Part shown: one piece after another, positions 37,648 through 46,699 of the stretch
How the letters are laid out: each line of letters opens with the position of its first letter
Numbering within the stretch: the stretch's first letter is position 1
Source of the DNA: Caballeronia sp. SL2Y3
GTDB taxonomy: Bacteria; Pseudomonadota; Gammaproteobacteria; Burkholderiales; Burkholderiaceae
NCBI RefSeq assembly: GCF_022879575.1
Contig: NZ_CP084261.1
Span: 186,001-250,000 of the forward strand
Direction: 5' to 3'
Length of the DNA stretch: 64,000 nucleotides
Notes under the pieces: generated by a model
Told to the model about the DNA's origin: nothing
The model's database searches: none
Seen by the model: the letters and a program-made list of their open reading frames with translations, nothing else
Position numbers and translations under genes: made by a program

Positions 37648-40386
37648 ATGCCTGAAGAACTCAGTCTTGAAGGTAAGACCCTGCTATTGGTCGACGGTTC
37701 TAGCTACTTGTACCGGGCTTACCATGCGATGCCTGACCTGCGTGGTCCCGACGGCGGTCCCACCGGCGCACTGTATGGGATGGTGAACATGCTGCGGCGC
37801 CTTCGCCGCGAAATCAATGCAGAGTATAGCGCGTGCATCTTCGACGCCAAGGGTAAGACCTTCCGCGACGACTGGTACGCCGACTACAAAGCCAACCGTC
37901 CTTCGATGCCCGAAGACCTGAGCAAGCAGATCGAGCCCATCCATGTCGCGGTGCGCGCGCTCGGCTGGCCGCTCGTGATGATCGAAGGCGTCGAGGCCGA
38001 CGACGTCATCGGCACGCTCGCCGTGCAGGCCGAAAAGCGCGGCATGAAGGTAATCGTGTCGACGGGCGACAAGGATCTGGCTCAGCTCGTGACGGATCAT
38101 GTCACCCTCATCAATACGATGACCAACGAAACGCTCGATCGCGCAGGCGTCGTGAACAAGTTCGGCGTGCCTCCGGAGCGCATCGTCGACTATTTGTCGC
38201 TCATCGGCGATACGGTCGACAACGTGCCCGGCGTCGAAAAGTGCGGACCCAAGACCGCGCTCAAATGGCTTACCGCATACGAAACGCTCGATGGCATCGT
38301 CGCACACGCGAGCGAGATCAAAGGTGCGGTAGGAGACAATCTGCGCAAGGCTCTGGACTTCCTGCCGATGGCGAGAAAGCTCGTCACCGTGCACACGGCA
38401 TGCGACCTCGCTTCGCAGATCGACTCCATCGAAGAGACGCTGCAAACGCGCCCCGAATCCCGCGACGAGTTGCGCGACGTGTTCCTCCGTCATGGCTTCA
38501 AGACGTGGCTGCGCGAGATCGAAATCGCGGATGCCGTCGAAGGCCCGACCGATACGCCGCCCGCCGAAGTCACCGAGATCGTCCATCACTACGAGACCGT
38601 GCAGACGTGGGAGCAGTTCGACGCATGGCTCGCGCGCATCGAAGCCGCCGAGATCACCTCGTTCGATACGGAAACCACGTCGCTCGATCCGATGGTCGCG
38701 CAGATCGTCGGGCTGTCCGTGGCGGTGGAGCCGGGACATGCCGCGTATATTCCGGTCGCGCATCGCGGGCCGGACGCGCCCGTGCAGTTGCCGCGCGACG
38801 AAGTGCTCGCGAAGCTCAAGCCCTGGCTCGAAGACGCATCGAAGAAGAAGGTCGGCCAGCATCTGAAGTACGACGAGCAAGTGCTGGCCAATCACGGCAT
38901 CGAACTGAACGGCGTCGAGCACGACACGCTGCTGCAATCGTACGTGCTCGAGTCGCATCGTCCGCACGACATGGACAACCTCGCGCTGCGGCATCTGGGC
39001 GTGAAGACCATCAAGTACGAAGACGTCGCGGGCAAGGGCGCGGCGCAGATCGGCTTCGACGAAGTGGCGCTGGAGAAGGCCGCCGAATACGCAGCCGAGG
39101 ACGCCGACGTGACCTTGCGCCTGCATCAGACGCTTTATCCGCAGGTCGCGGAAGAAGAAGGACTGCTGCGCGTATATCGCGATATCGAAATGCCGACCGC
39201 CCGCGTGCTGCGCAAGATGGAGCGCAACGGCGTGCTGATCGACCGCGAGAAACTCGACGCGCAAAGCAACGAAATCGCGAAGCGCCTGATCGAACTACAG
39301 ACGGAAGCGTACGAGCATGCGGGCGGCGAATTCAATCTCGGATCGCCCAAGCAGATCGGCCAGATCTTCTTCGAGAAGCTGCAATTGCCCGTCGTGAAGA
39401 AGACGCCGAGCGGCGCGCCTTCCACCGACGAAGAAGTGCTGCAAAAGCTCGCCGAAGACTATCCGCTGCCGAAGGTGCTGCTCGAACATCGCGCGCTGTC
39501 CAAGCTCAAGTCGACCTACACGGACAAGCTGCCGCGCATGGTCAATCCGTCCACGGGCCGCGTGCACACGAACTATGCGCAGGCCGTCGCGGTGACGGGG
39601 CGCCTGTCGTCGAATGAACCGAATCTGCAAAACATCCCGGTGCGAACGGGCGAAGGCCGTCGCATTCGCGAGGCGTTCATCGCGCCGCCGGGCAGCAAGA
39701 TCGTGTCGGCGGATTATTCGCAGATCGAACTTCGCATCATGGCGCACATTTCGGGCGATGCGTCGCTCATGCGCGCGTTCACGGCAGGCGAGGACGTGCA
39801 CCGCGCGACGGCATCCGAAGTGTTCAGCGTGACGCCGCTCGAAGTGGACAACGACCAGCGGCGCATCGCGAAGGTCATCAACTTCGGCCTGATCTACGGC
39901 ATGAGCTCGTTCGGGCTCGCGTCGAATCTCGGCATCACGCGTGATGCGGCGAAGCTTTATATCGACCGCTATTTCGCGCGCTATCCCGGCGTGGCCGCGT
40001 ACATGGAAACCACGCGCGTCACGGCGAAGATGAACGGCTTCGTCGAAACCGTGTTCGGGCGGCGTCTGTGGCTGCCCGAGATCAACGGCGGCAGCGGTCC
40101 GCGCCGCCAGGCGGCCGAGCGCGCCGCGATCAACGCGCCGATGCAGGGCACCGCCGCCGACCTCATCAAGATGTCGATGATCGCGGTGCAGGACTGGATC
40201 GAAAAAGCGGGCATGCGCACGAAGATGATCATGCAGGTCCACGACGAACTCGTGCTCGAAGTGCCGGAAGAAGAGCTGCCGGACGTGCGCAAGCGTCTGC
40301 CCGAATTGATGTGCGGCGTCGCCGAACTGAAGGTGCCGCTCGTCGCGGAAGTGGGCGTCGGCAACAACTGGGAAGAAGCGCACTGA
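37648..40386 (+). CDS. polA: DNA polymerase I
   Basis: 912-aa replication/repair polymerase with all three activities apparently intact. The 5'-3' exonuclease domain is at about residues 1-300 (TLLLVDGSSYLYRAYHAMPDL, GVEADDVIGTLA, GDTVDNVPGVEKCGPKTA). The 3'-5' exonuclease has FDTETTSLDPM (DxE present), and the polymerase has DYSQIELR and QVHDELVLEVPE. Start ATG 37648 gives MPEELSLEGKTLLLVDG, the usual N-terminus; a TTG at 37639 is in frame but adds only MFI. Its promoter must lie inside the divergent LOG-family gene. Confidence 0.97.
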   Translation: MPEELSLEGKTLLLVDGSSYLYRAYHAMPDLRGPDGGPTGALYGMVNMLRRLRREINAEYSACIFDAKGKTFRDDWYADYKANRPSMPEDLSKQIEPIHVAVRALGWPLVMIEGVEADDVIGTLAVQAEKRGMKVIVSTGDKDLAQLVTDHVTLINTMTNETLDRAGVVNKFGVPPERIVDYLSLIGDTVDNVPGVEKCGPKTALKWLTAYETLDGIVAHASEIKGAVGDNLRKALDFLPMARKLVTVHTACDLASQIDSIEETLQTRPESRDELRDVFLRHGFKTWLREIEIADAVEGPTDTPPAEVTEIVHHYETVQTWEQFDAWLARIEAAEITSFDTETTSLDPMVAQIVGLSVAVEPGHAAYIPVAHRGPDAPVQLPRDEVLAKLKPWLEDASKKKVGQHLKYDEQVLANHGIELNGVEHDTLLQSYVLESHRPHDMDNLALRHLGVKTIKYEDVAGKGAAQIGFDEVALEKAAEYAAEDADVTLRLHQTLYPQVAEEEGLLRVYRDIEMPTARVLRKMERNGVLIDREKLDAQSNEIAKRLIELQTEAYEHAGGEFNLGSPKQIGQIFFEKLQLPVVKKTPSGAPSTDEEVLQKLAEDYPLPKVLLEHRALSKLKSTYTDKLPRMVNPSTGRVHTNYAQAVAVTGRLSSNEPNLQNIPVRTGEGRRIREAFIAPPGSKIVSADYSQIELRIMAHISGDASLMRAFTAGEDVHRATASEVFSVTPLEVDNDQRRIAKVINFGLIYGMSSFGLASNLGITRDAAKLYIDRYFARYPGVAAYMETTRVTAKMNGFVETVFGRRLWLPEINGGSGPRRQAAERAAINAPMQGTAADLIKMSMIAVQDWIEKAGMRTKMIMQVHDELVLEVPEEELPDVRKRLPELMCGVAELKVPLVAEVGVGNNWEEAH

Positions 40387-40528
40387 GGGCCTACTGAGCG
40401 GCGGGCATCGAGCATATGTCGTTCATGCGGCGGCGGCGCTTGTGAATGCCGCGTCGCATCACGCACAATGAAGCAACGAGGCGAGCGGACAGCGCCGTGC
40501 AATCCATCAGGCAAAGGGAGAGCTCTTC

Positions 40529-41908
40529 ATGCATCGCTTCATTATCGTCGGCGGCGGGGCGGGCGGTCTCGAACTCGCGACGCGTCTCGGTGACCGCTTC
40601 GGTTCGGGCGAAGGCAAGGCGGACGCCAAGACGAACGCCAAAACGCCGCGCGCGCAGATCACGCTCGTGGACCGCAATCCGACGCACATCTGGAAGCCGT
40701 TGCTGCACGAAGTCGCGGCGGGCAGCATGGACCCGTTCACGCAGGAACTCGAATACGCGGCGCAGGCGCTGTGGCACGGCTTCGAGTTCCAGCAGGGCGA
40801 GATGATCGGCCTGAACCGCGCGGCAAAGCGCATCACGATAGGCGCGCTGCGCGACGACGAAGCCGGCGAACTGCTGCCGCAGCGCGAGCTGGAATACGAC
40901 ACGCTCGTGATCGCGATCGGCAGCACCACGCACTTCTTCGGCGTCGAGGGCGCGCAGCAGTATTCGATCGCGCTCGATACGGTCGGTCAGGCGGAGCTTT
41001 TCCGCAAACGGCTGATTGCCGCGTGCATGCGCGCCGAGCACGTCGTGCCCGAACTGGCCGTCGAAGGGCCGGCGCAGGAGCCGGTCGTCGTGGAAGCTGC
41101 GCCTCGCATTCAGATCGCGATTGTCGGCGCGGGCGCGACGGGCGTCGAACTGTCGGCGGAACTGCGCAACACCGCGCAAGTGCTGTCGGCGTACGGCTTG
41201 CACAAGCTCGATCCGAAGAACGATATCGGCATCGTGCTGATCGAAGCGGGGCCGCGCATTCTGCCGGCGTTGCAGGAGCGCGTGTCGACAGCCACGGCGG
41301 AACTGCTCACGAAGCTCGGCGTCAAGCTGATGACGGGGGAGACCGTCGCGCAGGTCTCGCGCGACTCGATCCGCACGGCGAGCGGCAAGATCATCCGCGC
41401 GGACCTGACGGTGTGGGCGGCCGGCATCAAGGCGCCCGCGGTGCTGTCGCAACTCGACGGCCTGCCGACCAACCGCCTCGGCCAGTTGATCGTGCGCCGC
41501 ACGCTGCAAACCGAGATCGATGACAACGTCTTCGCGCTCGGCGATTGCGCGGCCTGTCCGTGGCCCGGCAACGAGCGCAACGTGCCGCCGCGCGCGCAGG
41601 CGGCGCATCAGCAGGCGAGCTTTCTTTTCAAGGCGTTCGCGCGGCGCATGGACGGCAAGCCGCTGCCCGAATACACCTATCGCGATTTCGGCTCGCTGGT
41701 TTCGCTCGGGCATTACAGCGCGGTCGGCAATCTGATGGGCGGGCTGATCGGCGGCAACATGCTGATCGAGGGGCTCTTCGCGCGCTTCATGTACATGTCG
41801 CTGTACCGGCTCCATGTGGCTGCGCTGCATGGCTACGCGCGCATGGTGCTCGATACCTTCGCGCACTGGCTGCGCCGGTCCACCGCGCCGCGCGTGAAGC
41901 TGCACTGA
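40529..41908 (+). CDS. ndh: Type II NADH dehydrogenase (NDH-2)
   Basis: 459-aa membrane-associated flavoprotein oxidising NADH and reducing quinone without proton pumping. It has two Rossmann motifs, IVGGGAGGLELATRLGD (FAD, residue 5 on) and IAIVGAGATGVELSAELR (NADH, about residue 194 on), and the FALGDCAACPWPG FAD-binding signature (about 333-345). The C-terminal segment MYMSLYRLHVAALHGYARMVLDTFAHWLRR is a probable amphipathic membrane anchor. An insert with GSGEGKADAKTNAKTPRAQ near residues 25-43 is unusual in length. Confidence 0.9.
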   Translation: MHRFIIVGGGAGGLELATRLGDRFGSGEGKADAKTNAKTPRAQITLVDRNPTHIWKPLLHEVAAGSMDPFTQELEYAAQALWHGFEFQQGEMIGLNRAAKRITIGALRDDEAGELLPQRELEYDTLVIAIGSTTHFFGVEGAQQYSIALDTVGQAELFRKRLIAACMRAEHVVPELAVEGPAQEPVVVEAAPRIQIAIVGAGATGVELSAELRNTAQVLSAYGLHKLDPKNDIGIVLIEAGPRILPALQERVSTATAELLTKLGVKLMTGETVAQVSRDSIRTASGKIIRADLTVWAAGIKAPAVLSQLDGLPTNRLGQLIVRRTLQTEIDDNVFALGDCAACPWPGNERNVPPRAQAAHQQASFLFKAFARRMDGKPLPEYTYRDFGSLVSLGHYSAVGNLMGGLIGGNMLIEGLFARFMYMSLYRLHVAALHGYARMVLDTFAHWLRRSTAPRVKLH

Positions 41909-42129
41909 CCGCTTAAGCGTTTGCGGAACAAAGCTGTTTAGAATGGGCGGCGCGCGGTGTCGTGCGCGCCCGGGCGATGCGGCTTGCCGCCCGTGTCTGG
42001 TCGTGTAGCGCCGCGCTGAGACGTTTCAGCGCGGTTTCCGGTTCAGTGCCATCGGTGCGGCTGTGGCTCGACGACGACGAGCGAGCCGCATCGGCGGCGC
42101 GTTGGCGGCGCTTGCCGCAGGAGCTTCGT

Positions 42130-43005
42130 ATGCTGAGTCCCGAAGTCGACAGCCTCATCCCGCACGTTCCGTTCGATCGACGCACCTTCATCAAGGCCGC
42201 TTTCGGCACCGGCTTCGCGGCCGCCGTGCTGCCCGTCTCCGCGCAGACCATTCATACCGATGTCGACGGCCTCGAAGCGGGCGCGATCGGCGTGCGCGGC
42301 GCGGACGGCACGCTGATTCCCGCGTATCGCGCGCAGCCGCTCGGCAAGACGCATCTGCCGGTCATCATCGTGATTCACGAGATTTTCGGCGTGCACGAGC
42401 ATATCGCCGATGTCTGCCGCCGCTTCGCCAAGCTCGGCTATCTCGCCGTCGCGCCGGATCTTTATACGCGGCAAGGCGATGCGTCGGTGTATCCGTCGAT
42501 TCAGCAACTCAACGATCAGATCGTCTCGAAAGTGCCGGATTCGCAGGTGCTTTCCGATATCGACGAGACGGTCAAATGGGCGGGCGAGCATGGCGGCGAT
42601 GTGAAGCGGCTCGGCATCACCGGCTTCTGCTGGGGCGGGCGCATCACGTGGCTGTACGCGGAGCACAATCCGCGCGTGAAGGCGGCGGTGGCGTGGTACG
42701 GGCGCCTCGCCGGCAACAAGACGGCGAACTCGCCGAGCAATCCTATCGACAACGCCGGCGAACTGAAGGTGCCCGTGCTCGGCCTATATGGACGGCAGGA
42801 CCCGAGCATCCCGCAGGACACCATCGAGCAGATGAAACAGGCCATCGCGAACGGCCCGCCGAGCGCGCGCGGCTCGCAGTTCGTGGTCTATGACGACGCG
42901 CCGCACGCGTTTTTCGCCGATTATCGTCCGAGCTACCGCAAGGCCGACGCCGAGGACGGCTGGAAGCGCGCGCTCGCGTGGTTCCGCGAGCACGGCGTCC
43001 GTTAA
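42130..43005 (+). CDS. Dienelactone hydrolase-family protein, exported
   Basis: 291-aa alpha/beta hydrolase. The Cys nucleophile sits in GFCWGG (about residues 160-165), with the partner Glu in IHEIFGVHEH, an Asp in YGRQDPSIP and a His in DDAPHAFF, the dienelactone-hydrolase triad. The N-terminal FDRRTFIKAAFGTGFAAAVLPVSA looks like a Tat-type signal, so the enzyme is probably periplasmic and acts on unknown esters or lactones rather than the chlorocatechol intermediate. AGGAG lies 7 nt before ATG 42130; longer in-frame readings from 41962 have no site. Confidence 0.85.
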   Translation: MLSPEVDSLIPHVPFDRRTFIKAAFGTGFAAAVLPVSAQTIHTDVDGLEAGAIGVRGADGTLIPAYRAQPLGKTHLPVIIVIHEIFGVHEHIADVCRRFAKLGYLAVAPDLYTRQGDASVYPSIQQLNDQIVSKVPDSQVLSDIDETVKWAGEHGGDVKRLGITGFCWGGRITWLYAEHNPRVKAAVAWYGRLAGNKTANSPSNPIDNAGELKVPVLGLYGRQDPSIPQDTIEQMKQAIANGPPSARGSQFVVYDDAPHAFFADYRPSYRKADAEDGWKRALAWFREHGVR

Positions 43006-43012
43006 GCAGGCG

Positions 43013-43882
43013 TCAGGGATTCGCGCCGGTCGCGACGGGGCGGCCCGGATCGGCGCTCCATTCGCTCCACGAGCCGGGATACAGCGCGGCGCCGTGCAGC
43101 CCGGCGATTTCCATGGCGAGCGCGTTGTGGCACGCCGTCACGCCCGATCCGCATTGCAGCACCACGCGATCCGCGGGCGTCTCGCCGATGAGCGAGGCGA
43201 ACGCTTCGCGCAGTTCGTGCGCCGTCTTGAAGCGGCCTTCCTGCGTCAGATTGTTCTTGAAGAAATGGTTCAGCGCGCCGGGAATGTGGCCGCCGACCGG
43301 ATCGATCGTTTCGTTCTCGCCGCGATAACGGTCGGCGGCGCGCGCATCGATCAGCAGATGATCGCGCGTGCCGATACTGCGTTCGATCGCTCGCGCATCC
43401 ACGGTCACTTGCAGCGGCTGGCCGGCCTTGAACGTGCCCTGCGTCTTCGGCGGCACGGCCGTGTCGAGCGGCTTGCCCGCAGCCTCCCACGCTTGCAGGC
43501 CGCCATCGAGCAAGGCGACGGAATCATGCCCGAGCCAGCGCAAAAGCCACCACAGACGCGCGGCGTACATGCCGCCTTGCGCGTCGTAAGCGACGACCTG
43601 CTGACCTTCGTTCAAGCCGAAACTCGCGAGCTTCTCGACGAGCGCGGCGCGTTCCGGCAGCGGATGCCGGCCGTTCGTGCCGGTTTTCGCGCCGGACAGG
43701 TCGCGGTCGAGATGCAGGTAATGCGCGCCCGGAATGTGGCCCGCGGCGTAGGCGGTTTCTCCAGCTTCCGGCGCGGCGAGATCGAAGCGGCAGTCGAAGA
43801 CGAGCACGCTGCCGGGCGCGTCGGCGAGCCATTGGGCGAGATTGGCCGCTGAAATGAGCGTGGTGTAGTGAGTGTGCGGCAT
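43013..43882 (-). CDS. Thiosulfate/3-mercaptopyruvate sulfurtransferase
   Basis: 289-aa two-domain rhodanese. The N-terminal domain is inactive in appearance (VLVFDCRFDLAAPEAGETAYAAGHIPGA). The C-terminal domain carries the active Cys in CGSGVTAC (about residues 236-243), the loop type of mercaptopyruvate sulfurtransferases, after VGGHIPGALN. AGGAG lies about 6 nt before ATG 43882. It is downstream of the Rieske gene, separated by a terminator, and converges with the dienelactone-hydrolase gene 7 bp away. Confidence 0.9.
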   Translation of the reverse strand: MPHTHYTTLISAANLAQWLADAPGSVLVFDCRFDLAAPEAGETAYAAGHIPGAHYLHLDRDLSGAKTGTNGRHPLPERAALVEKLASFGLNEGQQVVAYDAQGGMYAARLWWLLRWLGHDSVALLDGGLQAWEAAGKPLDTAVPPKTQGTFKAGQPLQVTVDARAIERSIGTRDHLLIDARAADRYRGENETIDPVGGHIPGALNHFFKNNLTQEGRFKTAHELREAFASLIGETPADRVVLQCGSGVTACHNALAMEIAGLHGAALYPGSWSEWSADPGRPVATGANP

Positions 43883-43941
43883 GGCGGCTCCTGATATCTT
43901 CGGCAAGGACTTCGAAGTGGATGAACGCCTAGTGTAAACAA

Positions 43942-43963
43942 GAAAACGGGCCCGAAAGCCCGT
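43942..43963 (-). terminator. Terminator after the Rieske oxygenase gene
   Basis: ACGGGC / GCCCGT stem with a short loop, followed on the minus strand by TTTTCTTG. It ends transcription 23 bp beyond the Rieske gene. Confidence 0.8.
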
Positions 43964-43985
43964 CTCTTGTGATCATGCGCCGCGC

Positions 43986-45092
43986 TCAGATGCTGCCGAG
44001 CTGATGCCGCAGGAACTCGTGGAAGTGCTGCATGCCGGATTCCATCGGACTCTGATACGGCCCGACCTGGTTCTCGCCGCGCGACATCAGCGCGCGACGG
44101 CCCGCGTCCATGCGCTCGGCGATTTCATCGTCCTCGCGTGCGGTTTCCATGTACGCGGCGCGCTCGGCCTCGATGAACTCGCGCTCGAACAGCGCGATTT
44201 CCTCGGGGTAATAGAACTCGACGATGTTCGTCGTCTTCTGCGTGCCGCGCGGAATGAGCCACGACACGACGAGCACGTGCGGATACCACTCGATCATGAG
44301 ACCGGGGTAGTACACCATCCAGATGGCGCCGAACTCCGGCGGCGCGCCGTTACGGAAGCGCAGGACCTGGTCGTGCCACTTGCGGTACGTCGGGCTGCCC
44401 GGCTTTTCCAGATTCTTGTGGACGCCCACCGTCTGCACGCTGTACCAGTCGCCGAATTCCCATTCGAGGTTGTCGCACGACACGAAACTGCCGAGACCCG
44501 GATGGAACGGCGCGACGTGATAATCCTCCAGATAGACCTCGATGAAGGTCTTCCAGTTGTAGTTGCACTCGTGCACTTCGACGTGATCGAACATGAAGCC
44601 CGAAAAATCGAAGTGACGCGCCGTACCGAGCTTGGCGAGATCGGCCGCGACGTTGCGGCCCTCCGCCTCGAAGAGCAGGCCTTGCCAGTTCTGTAGCGGC
44701 GTAGCGCCGAGATTCAGGCACGGTTTGTCGGCGAAATGCGGCGCGCCGAGCAACTGGCCGCTCAGATCATAGGTCCAGCGATGCAGCGGACAGACGATGT
44801 TCTCCGCGCTGCCGCGCCCATTCAGCATGATGGCCTGGCGGTGACGGCACACGTTGGACAGCAGTTCGATGTTGTTCTGCTGATTGCGGACGAGCACGCG
44901 CCCTTCGCCTTCGCCCGGAAGCGCGAAATAGTTCCCCGCTTCGGGGACCATGAGTTCGTGCCCGATGTAGCGTGGACCTTGCTTGAAAAGTACGTCGAGT
45001 TCGCGCGTAAGAAGCGCTTCGTCAAAGTAAGCCGTGACTGGCAGTTGACTATGAACAGCCTTCAACTGCAATGCATTGCTCAGATTGGACAT
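43986..45092 (-). CDS. Rieske-type ring-hydroxylating oxygenase alpha subunit
   Basis: 368-aa oxygenase component with an N-terminal Rieske [2Fe-2S] site, CRH…CPLHRW (C-x-H-x17-C-x2-H, about residues 81-104), and a catalytic mononuclear-iron site in EDYHVAPFHPG (about 198-208). The protein is short like the carnitine/choline or GbcA-type monooxygenases, and no beta subunit is encoded next to it, so a homomeric enzyme is likely. The reductase partner is not in the window and the substrate is unknown. Start ATG 45092 has GGGAG just upstream; the longer reading to 45137 has none. Confidence 0.88.
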   Translation of the reverse strand: MSNLSNALQLKAVHSQLPVTAYFDEALLTRELDVLFKQGPRYIGHELMVPEAGNYFALPGEGEGRVLVRNQQNNIELLSNVCRHRQAIMLNGRGSAENIVCPLHRWTYDLSGQLLGAPHFADKPCLNLGATPLQNWQGLLFEAEGRNVAADLAKLGTARHFDFSGFMFDHVEVHECNYNWKTFIEVYLEDYHVAPFHPGLGSFVSCDNLEWEFGDWYSVQTVGVHKNLEKPGSPTYRKWHDQVLRFRNGAPPEFGAIWMVYYPGLMIEWYPHVLVVSWLIPRGTQKTTNIVEFYYPEEIALFEREFIEAERAAYMETAREDDEIAERMDAGRRALMSRGENQVGPYQSPMESGMQHFHEFLRHQLGSI

Positions 45093-45413
45093 TCCCACTC
45101 CCGATGAAGACGTGAAAGCAGTGAACAACCCAACCATCGAAGATTCGATTTAGGGAGCCCGCGATTATACCGAAATCCGCCTCGCCGGGGCGCATAAGGT
45201 CTTGATTTGGGTATAAATTGTCGCGAGAGTTCCTACAAATGCGCATTTAGCTGATTTGGCGCAAGCATCGTGCCGCGTGCATGCAGCTTCGACGCGGCGG
45301 CGCCGGACGCGCGGGTGGCCGTCGCGTCACGCGCACGGGTTGCGGGTCGAAAAATCGGCTTTTGCCGTAGAATGTGCGACTTGGTTCCAATTTTCACCGC
45401 ACATCCACGATTC

Positions 45414-45731
45414 ATGGCGAAGACCGCAGAAGACGCAACAAGCGAAGAAGCCCGCGCCGATGCGCCGGGCGCGGACAGCGCGCCGCTTCCGCAGAATTAC
45501 GAAGCGGCGCTGGCCGAACTCGAATCGCTCGTCGCGCGCATGGAAGAGGGCGCGTTGAGCCTCGAAGAATCGCTTGCCGCGTACCGCCGGGGCGCGGCGC
45601 TTGTCGGCTTTTGCCAACAACAGCTCGAAAAAGTCGAGCAGCAGGTTCGCGTGCTCGACGGCGAGACGCTCAAGCCGCTGCCCGGCGACGCAGAACGCGC
45701 GACGAACGACAACGGGGACGACGATCTATGA
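45414..45731 (+). CDS. xseB: Exodeoxyribonuclease VII small subunit
   Basis: 105-aa small subunit that joins XseA to form exonuclease VII. The conserved core is NYEAALAELESLVARMEEGALSLEESLAAYRRGAALVGFCQQQLEKVEQQVRVL. It is extended by ~25 mostly acidic/Ala residues at the N-terminus, common in Burkholderiaceae. First gene of an xseB-ispA-dxs group; its stop overlaps the ispA start (ATGA). xseA is elsewhere. Confidence 0.95.
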   Translation: MAKTAEDATSEEARADAPGADSAPLPQNYEAALAELESLVARMEEGALSLEESLAAYRRGAALVGFCQQQLEKVEQQVRVLDGETLKPLPGDAERATNDNGDDDL

Positions 45732-46615
45732 CCTTCGAACAATGGATGCGCGCCACGCTCGACCGCGTCGAAACCGCGCTCGAGCACTATCTTCCCGGCA
45801 CGGACCTCGCGCCGGCGCGCCTGCATGAAGCCATGCGCTATGCCGTGCTCGGCGGCGGCAAGCGCGTGCGTCCGCTTCTCGTTCACGCAGCCGGCGAACT
45901 GACGGGCGCGAGCGCGCAGGCGGTGGAAGCCGCGAGCGCCGCGCTGGAGATGATCCACGTCTATTCGCTCGTGCACGACGACATGCCCGCGATGGACGAC
46001 GACGCGCTGCGTCGCGGCAAGCCCACGGTACACATTCAATATGACGAAGCGACGGCGCTGCTCGTCGGCGACGCGCTTCAGTCGCAGGCGTTCATCGCGC
46101 TGACGGCCGAGGGCAATGGTCTGTCGGACCGCCAGCAGGCCGCGCTCGTGCGCGAACTGGCGGTCGCGAGCGGCTCTGTCGGCATGGCGGGCGGGCAGGC
46201 CATCGACCTCGAAAGCGTCGGGCGCAAGCTGTCGCGGCCCGAACTCGAAACCATGCATCGCAAGAAGACGGGCGCGTTGCTGCGCGCGTCGGTGCGCATG
46301 GGCGCGCTTGCCGGCGACGAGCCGGGCGCGGACGTGCTCGCCGCGCTCGATCAATACGCCGCCGCAGTGGGGCTCGCGTTCCAGGTCGTCGACGACATTC
46401 TCGACGTCACGGCCGATTCCGCGACGCTCGGCAAGACCGCCGGCAAAGATGCGCAGCATGACAAGCCGACTTACGTGTCGATCATCGGACTCGACGCGTC
46501 GCGCGAACTCGCGGCGCAACTCGGCCGCGACGCGCACGCCGCCATCCAGCCGTTCGGCGCTCGCGCGCAGCGCCTCGCCGAACTCGCCGACCTGGTCGTG
46601 AACCGGGCGCATTAA
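45728..46615 (+). CDS. ispA: Farnesyl diphosphate synthase
   Basis: 295-aa prenyltransferase condensing isopentenyl diphosphate with dimethylallyl/geranyl diphosphate. Both Asp-rich motifs are present: DDMPAMDDD (about residues 83-91) and DDILD (about 222-226), with GGGKRVRP binding the substrate. ATG 45728 is fixed by the 4-bp overlap with xseB. It lies 84 bp before dxs, the usual arrangement for isoprenoid supply. Confidence 0.97.
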   Translation: MTFEQWMRATLDRVETALEHYLPGTDLAPARLHEAMRYAVLGGGKRVRPLLVHAAGELTGASAQAVEAASAALEMIHVYSLVHDDMPAMDDDALRRGKPTVHIQYDEATALLVGDALQSQAFIALTAEGNGLSDRQQAALVRELAVASGSVGMAGGQAIDLESVGRKLSRPELETMHRKKTGALLRASVRMGALAGDEPGADVLAALDQYAAAVGLAFQVVDDILDVTADSATLGKTAGKDAQHDKPTYVSIIGLDASRELAAQLGRDAHAAIQPFGARAQRLAELADLVVNRAH

Positions 46616-46699
46616 TTGTTGAACGCGTGACGAGGCCCACGGCGCGAACCGAATTGTCGCGCTGAACGAATCACGCCAGTTTTCCTAAATGGGACGACG

